Below, one piece after another: positions 52,173-60,621 of a stretch of 64,000 bases of DNA. Source of the DNA: Phytohabitans flavus (GTDB lineage Bacteria; Actinomycetota; Actinomycetes; Mycobacteriales; Micromonosporaceae); NCBI RefSeq assembly GCF_011764545.1, contig NZ_AP022870.1, positions 4,510,001 through 4,574,000 of the forward strand. Direction: 5' to 3'. Under the pieces are notes generated by a model that had not been told where the DNA came from, did not search any database, and worked only from the letters and a program-made list of their open reading frames with translations. The position numbers were made by a program, and so were the translations under genes. Positions within the stretch are counted from its first letter, which is position 1, and every line of letters begins with the position of its first letter.

Positions 52173-52736
52173 ATGGGACGCATCGTGGTCACCGAGTTCA
52201 TCTCGCTGGACGGCGTGGTCGAGGCACCCGGCGGCGAGGACTTCAAGTACGCGAACTGGAGCTTCGAGTTCGACCGCGGCGAAGAGGGCGAAAAGTTCAA
52301 GACCGACGAGGCTTTCAGCGCCGACGCGCTGCTGCTCGGCCGCCGCACCTACGAGGGGTTCGCGTCAGCCTGGCCGGAATACGAAGGCGAGCTCGCCGAC
52401 AAGTACAACAGCATGCCCAAGTACGTCGTCTCGCGCACGCTCACCGATCCACAGTGGAACAACACGCGCGTGCTCCCCGGCGACCTGACGGACGAGGTGA
52501 CCCGGCTCCGGGAGGAGGTGGCCGGCGACATCTCGGTGGCCGGCAGCATCGAGCTGGTGCAGGGGCTGCTCGAACGCGACCTCGTCGACGAACTCCACCT
52601 CATGACGTTTCCGGTCATCCTCGGCACGGGACGCCGCCTATTCGGCGAAACCCCCGACAAGACAGCCTGGAAACTCACCGAAACGCTCACGGTCGGCGAG
52701 GGCGTGCTCATCACGATCCTCAAACGCGCCCGGTGA
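52173..52736 (+). CDS. DHFR-family reductase (RibD C-terminal-like)
   Basis: 187 residues from ATG 52173; GTG 52161, overlapping the previous stop, is an alternative start. Same pattern as the gene at 40107: VVTEFISLDGVVEAPGG, ADALLLGRRTYEGFASAWPEY, MPKYVVSRTLTDPQWNNTR, ISVAGSIELVQGLLERDLVDEL and PVILGTGRRLFGE. NADPH-dependent reductase of unknown substrate. It forms a compact unit with the preceding AraC regulator and hydrolase. Confidence 0.85.
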   Translation: MGRIVVTEFISLDGVVEAPGGEDFKYANWSFEFDRGEEGEKFKTDEAFSADALLLGRRTYEGFASAWPEYEGELADKYNSMPKYVVSRTLTDPQWNNTRVLPGDLTDEVTRLREEVAGDISVAGSIELVQGLLERDLVDELHLMTFPVILGTGRRLFGETPDKTAWKLTETLTVGEGVLITILKRAR

Positions 52737-53266
52737 CCGATCCGCGCTCTCGCCGGACGGCGGTGGTCGCCCCCGTCCGGCGAGACGCTGTCGCGGGTCG
52801 GCCACGACGCTCCGGCACAGCGCGCCTTTGTGAACGTTTTCCGCTGCCATAGCAACGGTAGGTGTTCACAAAGGCGCAGCGCCTGGATCTAGAGATCTTG
52901 GTATCAAGGCGCTGGGATCGTGCTGTGGGGCTCGCCTTCTTTGCCTCCGGCGGGGATCTCCGGCCTCCCGGGATGGGGGATGTGCCGTGGGGGTGCGCCT
53001 GGTGTCGCACGCGGTGGTGATCGTTCGCCTGATACCTACACGACACGCCGACAGGGCCGCGGATTCTGGGCGAACGATCACCAGAGCCCTCCGCGCAATT
53101 GGTTCGTCGGGCTTTGTGAGGACTTGTTGCTGCCAGGGCAACCACAAGTCCTCACAAAGGCCCCTCTCGCGACACGGCGACGGACATCGCGGCGCCTCAA
53201 ATCCCGACGCGAAGCAGATCCGCAGAGAGACTGCGGACAGGCCCAATGACCGACTCCGAAAGCTCT
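52737..53266. repeat. 530-base gap with three inverted repeats
   Basis: No gene is supported. Three structures: arms 52822-52835 and 52864-52877 (GCGCCTTTGTGAAC, perfect 14); arms 53015-53029 and 53069-53083 (GGTGATCGTTCGCC family, second copy); arms 53109-53127 and 53144-53163 (GGGCTTTGTGAGGACTTGT, one bulge). The first and third share a CTTTGTGA core. A GGATCTAGAGATC element lies near 52890. Confidence 0.75.
53015..53083. repeat. Inverted repeat of the GGTGATCGTTCGCC family, copy 2
   Basis: Arms 53015-53029 and 53069-53083 (TGGTGATCGTTCGCC and its complement, perfect) enclose a spacer that is the near reverse complement of the spacer at 8381-8417 (shared CGACACGCCG and adjacent segments). 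The two copies are therefore related by inversion. Confidence 0.75.
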
Positions 53267-53620
53267 TTAGAGCCACCTGATCCCGACCTCGGTGATGTGG
53301 GCGGCCAACAGGTCGTGAGTCCGGCCACGGGACCAGGCCTCGGCATGCTGGCTCTCGTGCAGAAGGCGGTCGGGATCCACAGGCACTCCCGCCTCCCATG
53401 GTGCCGGCCAGACGTCAAAGCGACGTACCTCGATCAGGCCATGGGTTGCCAGGGAGGTCAGCGCGGGCGCAAGGATCTCGGCAACCGCCTGCGGCGCCGG
53501 TGGCTCGCCGACCGCGGCCCGCACGAAGTCCTCGGCGATCTCCCAGAGCGGTAGCGGCGAGTCCTCCAGCGGTTGGAGCACGATTTCTTCCTGATAAGTC
53601 ACCCCGTCGTACCCGGTCAT
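53267..53620 (-). CDS. Conserved-looking hypothetical protein
   Basis: 117 residues from ATG 53620. The frame is open further upstream but the chosen start precedes a coherent small protein: TGYDGVTYQEEIVLQPLED, LWEIAEDFVRAAVGEPPAPQ, AEILAPALTSLATHGLIEVR and PVDPDRLLHESQHAEAWSRG. It looks like a soluble helix-rich domain of ~12 kDa; no family is recognised. It diverges from the DUF1905/YdeI-like gene at 53751. Confidence 0.55.
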   Translation of the reverse strand: MTGYDGVTYQEEIVLQPLEDSPLPLWEIAEDFVRAAVGEPPAPQAVAEILAPALTSLATHGLIEVRRFDVWPAPWEAGVPVDPDRLLHESQHAEAWSRGRTHDLLAAHITEVGIRWL

Positions 53621-53750
53621 GGCGCTGATTGTCCCCGGCGCACGCGCGGTGCCAGATCTTCCCGCGTGGCGTTCCGCGTCGGTGGCCGATGAGTTTTCGC
53701 CGGCTGGCCGGTCTGACCTGCTGACGCTGGCCAAAGGAAGGGAACGTGTC

Positions 53751-54200
53751 ATGAGGTTTCGCGCGGAGCTCCAGGCGACTGGCGGCACGACAGCCGGCTT
53801 CGAGGTGCCTGAGGAACTTGTCGACGCGCTCGGTGGCGGGAGGCACCCCAAGGTTGCCGTGACGGTCAAAGGGCACCGTTTCCGCACCTCCATCGCCCGG
53901 ATGGGCGACAGGTACCTGCTCGGCGTAAGCGCCGAACGCCGGCAGGCCGCGGGCGTACAGGCCGGCGACGTGCTCGACATCGAGGTGGAAATCGACACCG
54001 CACCGCGCGAGGTGGAGATGCCGGACGACCTGGCGGCGGCTCTGGCCTCCGACCCGGCCGCCAAGGCATTCTGGGACACCCTCTCGTACAGCAAGCAACT
54101 GTGGCACGTCACCCAGGTCACCTCGGCCAAGAAGGCTGACACCCGAGCCAGCCGGGTCGCCAAGTCGGTCGCCATGCTGCGCGAGCAACGTGCGCGTTAG
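53751..54200 (+). CDS. DUF1905/YdeI-like protein
   Basis: 149 residues; ATG at 53751 follows AGGAAGGGAACG. The DUF1905 beta domain covers residues 1-90 (MRFRAELQATGGTTAGFEVP, HPKVAVTVKGHRFRTSIARM, RYLLGVSAERRQAAGVQAGD). The C-terminal helical YdeI/OmpD-associated segment follows: AAALASDPAAKAFWDTLSYS and the Lys/Arg-rich end. YdeI-like proteins are linked to peptide resistance in some bacteria; here the function is unproven. The frame is open upstream to 53619 but that part overlaps the divergent gene. Confidence 0.75.
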   Translation: MRFRAELQATGGTTAGFEVPEELVDALGGGRHPKVAVTVKGHRFRTSIARMGDRYLLGVSAERRQAAGVQAGDVLDIEVEIDTAPREVEMPDDLAAALASDPAAKAFWDTLSYSKQLWHVTQVTSAKKADTRASRVAKSVAMLREQRAR

Positions 54201-54243
54201 GTACACCTCGCACGGGCGCGAGCGGGTGACCGATCGGACGGGC

Positions 54244-54885
54244 TCATTCGATCCACCACCAGCCGTCGCCCAGCTCGTAGGCAGGTACGCCCAGGTCGCC
54301 GGAGGCCGTGGCGATGTATACCTCGGGGACTGGGGGTTCAGAAAAGTAGGCGAAGCCGACTCCACTCTCGGCGCGCCAGTTCTGCCAGATCCGCAAGTAG
54401 AGCACGCATTGCTTGCGGTCCCTCGCGCGGTCGACGGTCCAGCATTGTGCGTGGGCCCGGCCGTCGGCGGATAGCCACCGCATCCGTCGTGGCAGGTCAG
54501 TGAAACCGGTGATGGATCCACGCCGGTATTCGGCGGCCAGTGCCGCCAGGTCACTGCGGTGATGGTGAAAATGGCTGCGCGGGGTCAGCTGCGTCGTGCC
54601 GATGCTTCGCAGCCCAGTCGCGGCGACCACGACCAAGACGCACATCAGAGCGGCCAGTCCCCATCGCCGGGTGATGGCCAAGGCAACCGCCGCCGCGCTG
54701 GGCCTCGCGATCAGATATAGCCAGGCTGTCGACGTCGCCAACCAGGTGACCGGCGAGATGACTCCGAACCACGGCAATACAAGCAGGTAGGCGCCGGCAA
54801 CCGACGCCCAGCCCAGCACCTGCGCGACGACGGCGGGGAGAATGGCCCAAAGCCGATGTTTGCCACCTGTCGTTGACTGCCGCAC
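54244..54885 (-). CDS. Membrane protein of unknown function
   Basis: 213 residues from GTG 54885. Three or four N-terminal hydrophobic helices (AILPAVVAQVLGWASVAGAY, VTWLATSTAWLYLIARPSA, AALMCVLVVVAATGL) are followed by a soluble ~110-residue domain rich in Trp, Arg and Glu with a WQNWRAESGVGFAYFSEPP and a C-terminal ELGDGWWWIE. No motif identifies a family. It lies between the YdeI-like gene (convergent) and the second BTAD regulator (divergent). Confidence 0.55.
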   Translation of the reverse strand: MRQSTTGGKHRLWAILPAVVAQVLGWASVAGAYLLVLPWFGVISPVTWLATSTAWLYLIARPSAAAVALAITRRWGLAALMCVLVVVAATGLRSIGTTQLTPRSHFHHHRSDLAALAAEYRRGSITGFTDLPRRMRWLSADGRAHAQCWTVDRARDRKQCVLYLRIWQNWRAESGVGFAYFSEPPVPEVYIATASGDLGVPAYELGDGWWWIE

Positions 54886-54990
54886 GAGCGCAGTCTGCCA
54901 AAGCCACCGGGGCGCCGGTACTCCTCGCGCGGGCGCGAGCGGGTCGATTTTCGAAGGCGGGAAACGGTGGCGTCGCGCTAGAGTCCCGGC

Positions 54991-57861
54991 GTGCGGCTGT
55001 CTGTTCTCGGGCCGGTCGAGCTGCTCGGGCCTGAAGGCTTGCCTGTGCCGCTGGGTGGGCGGCGGCAGGTGGCGCTTGCCGCGCTGTTGGCGGCCGAGGC
55101 CGGCAAGGTCATCGCGGCGAGCCGGCTGATCGAGCTGTTGTGGCCTGAGCAGCCGCCGCGTGGTCCAGGCCCGGCCTTGCATAATCAAGTGTTCCGCCTG
55201 CGGCGCACCCTGTCGGCGACCGGCCTGCGGGTTGAGCGGCGGGATCCCGGCTACCTGCTGTTGGGCGACCTCGACGCGGTGGCCTTCGAGCGGCTCGCCC
55301 GAGACAAGTCGATCGACGAGGCGCCGCCCGCGCAGGTGCCGGCGTTGCTGGACGCGGCGCTCGGCCTGTGGCGGGGTGAGCCGTTCCTGGGCCTGCACGA
55401 CATCCCTCCGCTCCGGCACGAGGCCGGCCGGCTCGTCGAGCTGAAGTTGTCGCTTGTGGAGCGTGCGGCCGCGCGGTTGATCGGTGCCGGCGACCCGTTG
55501 ACAGCCGTGCCGTACCTGCGACGAGCCGTCCTTGAAGCGCCCCTGCGCGAGCGGACGCGGATCCTGCTGATCCGGGCGGTGGCCGCGGGCGGCGACGTCT
55601 CGGCGGCGCAGGAGCAGTTCCACGAGTACCGCACGCGGTGCGCCGCCGAGACCGGGCTGGATCCCTCCCCTGCCGTCGAGGCCGAGTACCGGCGGCTGCT
55701 GCGCGGGCCGGTTGACGCCAGCCCGGTCGCCGAGGAGGAGCCGGAGGCCGCTGTCCCCCAGCCGCTGGCCGTCACTCCGGTGCCGGAGCCGGTCTCGCCG
55801 ATCGTCGGGCGGGAGGCGGACGTGGACGACCTCGCGCAGCTCGTGGGGCGAGGTCATCGGCTGGTCACCCTCACCGGTCCGGGCGGCGTGGGTAAGACTC
55901 GGCTGGCGGTCGAGGTGGCGACGCGCAAGTGGGGCGGCGACTGCGCGTTCGTGGACCTCTCGACGGTCACCGCGCCCGAGGACGTGCCCACGGCGTTCGC
56001 GCGGGGGTTGGGCATCAGCGTCGCCTCGGACGACCCGGTCACCGACCTGGGGGCCGGCGTCGGCGACCGCGCTTTGCTGCTGGTGGTCGACAACTTCGAG
56101 CAGGTACTTCCCGCGGCCGCCTTCCTGGTCGCCGTGCTCGCGCGGTGTCCCAACGTCGCGGCCGTGGTCACCAGCCGCGAGCGGCTCGGCGTGGCGGGCG
56201 AGACCGAGTACCCGGTGGGGCCGCTCGGCGTGCCGGACGCGGACGCGGAGGCGAACGACATCCTGGCGTCCCCGGCGGCGGCCCTGTTCCTCGATCGGGT
56301 CGCGGACCGTTCGGTCCGCGCGTCGGGCACACCCGAGCAGATCGGCACGCTCTGCCGGCAGCTCAACGGCCTACCACTGGCGATCGAGCTGGCCGCCGCA
56401 CTCGCCCGCTTCAGGTCGATCGACGAGGTCTTCGACGGCCTGCGCCAGGCATTCGCCCGCGTGATAGGCAGCGAGAAAGAGCCGGACGGGCTTGAAGCGG
56501 CGATCCGGTGGAGCTACGAGCGGCTCAGCCCCGAGCAGCGGCGCGTGCTCCGGATGAGCTGCGTGTTCGCGGGTGAGTTCGACGCGGCGGCGGCGCGGGC
56601 GGTATGCGGCGGCGACGGGGAGCCGTTCGACCGGTTGGTGGCCCTGGGCCTGCTGCGCCTGCACCGGGCCGACACGGGCATCCGCTACTCCGTCCCACGG
56701 CTGATCGGGGCGTACCTGGAGCAGGGCGCGCGGGACGCGGACGAGCGGACCGCGGCCGAAGTTGCCCACCTGCGCCACTACGGTGGTCTGTGCCGCGATC
56801 CACAGTGGCTCGACGACGCGCTGCTGGCCCGCGTCAAGGACGGCTACCCCGACATGCTCGCGGCGCTCAGGCACGGCATCGAGCACCCGGTGGACGACGC
56901 CACGACGCTGGACCTGGCCACCGCGATGTACATGTACTGGTTGTGGGGCGGCCAGCTCCGGGAGGCGCTGCGCTGGTTGGACCGCCTGGACCAGCGCTTC
57001 CGCCACTCGCCGGCCGCCCTCGCCCGCCTCGGTGTCTGTCGAGGCAGCATCCTGCGCCACCTTGGTCGGCTCGACGAGGCCGAGGAAATCGGCCAGAGCA
57101 GCGTCGAAGGGCTGCGCCAGATAGCGGACCCGGAGTGGCTGGTCACCGGGTGCCTGCTGCTCGCCGCACTGGCCGACGACCGGGGCGCCGCGGCAGATGT
57201 AGTTCGCTGGGCCGAGGCTATGGTCGAGACGGCACGCGCCGGGGTACCCCGGCGGCTGCCCGAGGCGCTCGGCGCGCTCGCGGTGGCGCACTCGACCGCC
57301 TGCGACTACGAGCGGGCCGAGCGGGTGGCGCTCGAAGCGCTCGCCCTGCTCGCCGACGTGGACTCGCCCGTGCTACGGGCCGGCACCCGGATCAACGCGG
57401 CGCAGGCGCTTGTCGAGGCCGGCCGCGGCGGGCTGGCGCTGGAGGTACTGACCAGCGGGCTGGACGACCTGCGCGGCTCGCCGGAAGGGCTGGACAGCTA
57501 CCAGGTCAACATCGCGTGGGCCCAGTTCGCGACCGGCGACCACGCCGGCGCGTTGAGCTCGTTCCAGGCGTATCTCCGCGGCAGCGGCGGTACCGGGCAG
57601 TGGATCTGGAACATCGACGCGGTGGCCGGCTGCGCCTGCACGATGCTCGGCGGCGGTCAGCTGCGACAGGGTGCCCTCCTGCTCGGTGGCGTGGAGCGGT
57701 TGCTGGACCGGCTCGGCGTGACGGTCTCGCCATGGATCCGCCGCCAGCTCGACCTCGCGTACGCCGAGGTGGTGCGCCAGCCGCAGAGCCGTGACCTGGT
57801 ACAGGCCGGTGCACAGCTCAGCGGTGACGCCCTGGTCAAGCTGGCCACCCAGCGCGGCTGA
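54991..57861 (+). CDS. AfsR-like regulator: BTAD, NB-ARC ATPase and TPR domains (second)
   Basis: 956 residues from GTG 54991. Residues 1-85: winged-helix DNA-binding domain (MRLSVLGPVELLGPEG, RQVALAALLAAEAGKV, LWPEQPPRGPG). 90-235: BTAD helices ending LDPSPAVEAEYRRLLRG. 265-480: NB-ARC with Walker A LTGPGGVGKTRLAVE, Walker B LLLVVDNFEQV and VVTSRERLGV. 500-950: TPR-like helical repeats. It has the same plan as the regulator at 40661 but only moderate sequence similarity, so the two are paralogues. No biosynthetic cluster adjoins it; an SGNH esterase follows at 57987 in the same direction. Confidence 0.9.
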   Translation: MRLSVLGPVELLGPEGLPVPLGGRRQVALAALLAAEAGKVIAASRLIELLWPEQPPRGPGPALHNQVFRLRRTLSATGLRVERRDPGYLLLGDLDAVAFERLARDKSIDEAPPAQVPALLDAALGLWRGEPFLGLHDIPPLRHEAGRLVELKLSLVERAAARLIGAGDPLTAVPYLRRAVLEAPLRERTRILLIRAVAAGGDVSAAQEQFHEYRTRCAAETGLDPSPAVEAEYRRLLRGPVDASPVAEEEPEAAVPQPLAVTPVPEPVSPIVGREADVDDLAQLVGRGHRLVTLTGPGGVGKTRLAVEVATRKWGGDCAFVDLSTVTAPEDVPTAFARGLGISVASDDPVTDLGAGVGDRALLLVVDNFEQVLPAAAFLVAVLARCPNVAAVVTSRERLGVAGETEYPVGPLGVPDADAEANDILASPAAALFLDRVADRSVRASGTPEQIGTLCRQLNGLPLAIELAAALARFRSIDEVFDGLRQAFARVIGSEKEPDGLEAAIRWSYERLSPEQRRVLRMSCVFAGEFDAAAARAVCGGDGEPFDRLVALGLLRLHRADTGIRYSVPRLIGAYLEQGARDADERTAAEVAHLRHYGGLCRDPQWLDDALLARVKDGYPDMLAALRHGIEHPVDDATTLDLATAMYMYWLWGGQLREALRWLDRLDQRFRHSPAALARLGVCRGSILRHLGRLDEAEEIGQSSVEGLRQIADPEWLVTGCLLLAALADDRGAAADVVRWAEAMVETARAGVPRRLPEALGALAVAHSTACDYERAERVALEALALLADVDSPVLRAGTRINAAQALVEAGRGGLALEVLTSGLDDLRGSPEGLDSYQVNIAWAQFATGDHAGALSSFQAYLRGSGGTGQWIWNIDAVAGCACTMLGGGQLRQGALLLGGVERLLDRLGVTVSPWIRRQLDLAYAEVVRQPQSRDLVQAGAQLSGDALVKLATQRG

Positions 57862-57986
57862 CCCGGCGCCGGCGAAGGCGATCATGGTCGCCTAGCCGAC
57901 AACCCGGTGCGAGCCGGTTGTGAGTCGGATGGGAGATCGCTCTCCGAACGTGGTCTGCGGCATCGACCACGAACAAGGAGAGAAAG

Positions 57987-59617
57987 ATGCGCAACGCACG
58001 AAAGTGGTGGTGGGCCGGCCTGGCGATGACCGCGGCCCTCACCAGCTCGGTGCTCGTCGCGCCCGGCGGCACCGCTACCGCGTCCGAGGGCTCGGGCCCT
58101 CGGACGATCATCCAGCTCGGAGACAGCTACTCGTCAGGGGAAGGAGGTGGTTGGCAGGGCAACTCGGAAAATAGCGGTGGAAACCGGGACGGGACCGACC
58201 AGGCCCGGACCCAGACGTCCAGCGGGTGGGTCTTCAACCCGGACCGGGTGTACGAGCCCGGCACCTGGGCCAACGAGTGTCACCGGTCGAAGACGGCACC
58301 GATCACGTCTGTACGGCAGAACGCGGGCAACGTCGACAAGATGATCAGCGTCGCCTGCTCGGGGGCCAAGAGCCAGAACATCTGGCCGGCGGCCGCCGGT
58401 GGCGTGGCGCAGCACCCGGGCGTCGCCCCGCAGCTGACCCAGCTCGACTCGCTGATCTCCAGCGCGGACGACGTCGAGCTGGTCGTCATCGGGATCGGCG
58501 GCAACGACTCCGGCTTCGGTGGCGTCGCCCTGCGGTGCCTGATCGACTGGGCCAAGACGCACGGTCCGCTGCCGTACGACGCCCAGCACTGCAAGGACGA
58601 GGTGGCGGCCACGGCTGGCGACGACATCTCCGACGCCTACTACAACACCGCCAAGACGATCGACCAGGTACGGCAGACGCTGAGCGCGAACGGCCAGCCG
58701 GCGTCCACGTACCGCATCGTGCTCACCGGGTACCCGGCCATCCTGCCGACCGCGCTGGATGACTGGATCGCTGGTGAGGGCGCCGGTTTCGACCGCAACT
58801 GCCCGGTCCGCAAGGCCGACTCCCAGTGGATCAACCAGCACTTCGTCACCCGGCTCAACGACGTCACCCGGTCCATCGCCGAGGACAAGGGCGTGGGCTT
58901 CATCGACCTGCGGGACGCCTTCGGCGGGCACCGGCTGTGCGAGGCCGGTACCGTCCGCGGGCGGCGGCCGCCAGCAACCCGGCCAGCGCCGAGTGGGTCC
59001 GCTTCGTGGACGTGCACACCCCGAGCGCCTGGGACACGCTCAAGGCACTCCTCGACGACGGGGCCTCGATGTCCGATGTGGACGACATCGGCAACGCCCA
59101 GCGCACGTACTCCGAATCGCTGCACCCGAACGACTACGGCCAGGAGGCGATCGGCAAGTGCCTGACCAGCTACCACCTCCAGACCACCGGAAACCAGCGG
59201 CTGGCCTGCGTCAACGGCGCCGGCCAGGTGGGGCTGCCGCGGGACATGGTCCTCACCGCTACGCCAGCGTCGGCCCAGCTCACCGACAACCCGACTCCTG
59301 ACCCGACGATCGGGCACCCGCTCACCCGGACGGTCACCGTCCCGAGTGGTGTCCCGGCGGGTCACTACGTCCAGGCGTTCCTCGACATCGAGCACCCGCT
59401 CAAGGGCGAGCTGAAGATCAACCTCGAGGCCCCGGACGGCACGTTCTACCTACTGCGTGACTACAACTGGAACGACACCGGCGCCTGGGCCGACGGCACG
59501 TGGACCTTCAACCACCTCGGCGACCCGTCCGGCACCTGGACCCTGCGGGTCTGGGACGGCACCAACCCGGCGTACAACACCGGGACGTTCAACAGCTGGA
59601 AGCTGAAGCTCTTCTGA
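57987..59617 (+). pseudogene. Secreted SGNH/GDSL esterase with C-terminal P-like domain, frameshifted
   Basis: ATG 57987 follows GGAGAGAAAG. Signal peptide: MRNARKWWWAG, cleavage after ATA. SGNH blocks: IIQLGDSYSSGEGGG near 40 (catalytic Ser), GIGGNDSGFGGVAL near 170 (Gly/Asn), and SLHPNDYGQEAIGKC (catalytic His) in the second part. After LCEAGTV the frame breaks near 58951-58965; the conserved sequence resumes one frame over (AAAASNPASAEWVRFVDVH). The C-terminal ~120 residues are a P/Homo-B-like beta domain: GHYVQAFLDIEHPLKGEL and WTLRVWDGTNPAYNTGTFNS. One missing base (CC to CCC or similar) restores it. Extracellular lipase or acetylesterase; substrate unknown. Confidence 0.8.
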
Positions 59618-59628
59618 TCCATCCATCG

Positions 59629-59661
59629 CCGGCGGTGTGTCCATCCAGGACACACCGCCGG
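59629..59661. terminator. Bidirectional terminator between esterase and Ku genes
   Basis: CCGGCGGTGTGTCC and GGACACACCGCCGG form a perfect 14-base stem with a five-base loop, 12 bases after the esterase stop and just beyond the convergent Ku stop. Confidence 0.8.
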
Positions 59662-59668
59662 ACCGTAC

Positions 59669-60559
59669 TCAGGCAGCTTTCTTCTTCGCGCGGGGCGCGG
59701 CCTTCTTAGGAGCCGCCTTCTTCGCGGGGGCAGCGGCCTTCTTCTTCGCGGGGGGCGCCTTCTTCGCCGTACCGCGTGCGCTCTTGGCCGCGTCGACGCT
59801 GCGGCGCAGTACGTCCATCAGGTCGGTCACGTTCGTCGCCTCGGGCGCCTGCTCAGCCAGGGTGACCGCGGCGCCCTCCTTCTTGGCGTCGATCAGCTCC
59901 TTGACCCGGTCGGTGTACGTGTCGCGGTAGTCCGCCGGCTGCCACGGGCTGCTCATGGAGTCGATCAGCTGGGCGGCCATCCGCAGCTCCTGCGGGCGCG
60001 GCTTCGTGTCGCCGGGCAGGCTGGCGAGCTCGTCGCGCGGATTGCGTACCTCGTCGGCGAAGTGCATCGTCTCCAGCACCAGCAGCCCGTCCTGGGGCCG
60101 GATCGCCGCCAGGTACTCCTTGCTGCGCATCACCAGCGTGCCGATCGCGGCCCGGTTGGCGTCCGCCATCGCGTCGCGCAGCAGCGCGTACGTCTTGGCG
60201 GTGTCGTCGCTGCCCGGCGCGAGGTAGTACGACTTCTGGTAGTAGACAGGGTCGATCTCGTCCAGGCCGACGAACGCGTGCACCTCGATGGACCGCGAGC
60301 GGCCCGGCGCGATCTGGTCGAGCTCGTCCGGCTCGACCATCACGTACTCGCCGCCGCCGACGTCCGCGCCCTTGACGATGTCCCCGAACTCGACCTCTTT
60401 CCCGGTGCGCTCGTTGACCCGCCGGTACCGGATCCGGTCACTCGTGCCTTTCTGGAACTGGTGGAACGACACCTCGTGTTCCTGCGTCGCCGAGTAGATC
60501 CGGACCGGTACCGACACCAGCCCGAAACTGATCACGCCACTCCAGATCGACCGCGCCAC
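59669..60559 (-). CDS. ku: Ku DNA-end-binding protein
   Basis: 296 residues from GTG 60559 behind AGGAGGTGGTG; a further upstream start adds ten residues without family sequence. The core matches bacterial Ku: ARSIWSGVISFGLVSVPVRI at the N-terminus, RYRRVNERTGKEV, FVGLDEIDPVYYQKSYYLAP, YALLRDAMADANRAAIGTLV, and the DRVKELIDAKKEG region. The C-terminal ~45 residues are an Ala/Lys-rich tail like those of actinobacterial Ku, used for DNA binding. Ku opens non-homologous end joining; LigD is not in this window. Confidence 0.95.
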   Translation of the reverse strand: MARSIWSGVISFGLVSVPVRIYSATQEHEVSFHQFQKGTSDRIRYRRVNERTGKEVEFGDIVKGADVGGGEYVMVEPDELDQIAPGRSRSIEVHAFVGLDEIDPVYYQKSYYLAPGSDDTAKTYALLRDAMADANRAAIGTLVMRSKEYLAAIRPQDGLLVLETMHFADEVRNPRDELASLPGDTKPRPQELRMAAQLIDSMSSPWQPADYRDTYTDRVKELIDAKKEGAAVTLAEQAPEATNVTDLMDVLRRSVDAAKSARGTAKKAPPAKKKAAAPAKKAAPKKAAPRAKKKAA

Positions 60560-60621
60560 GGTTTCACCACCTCCTGGTCCGCTCATTCAGCGGTACCCGC
60601 CCAGCCCCGGCCCGAACCCGA

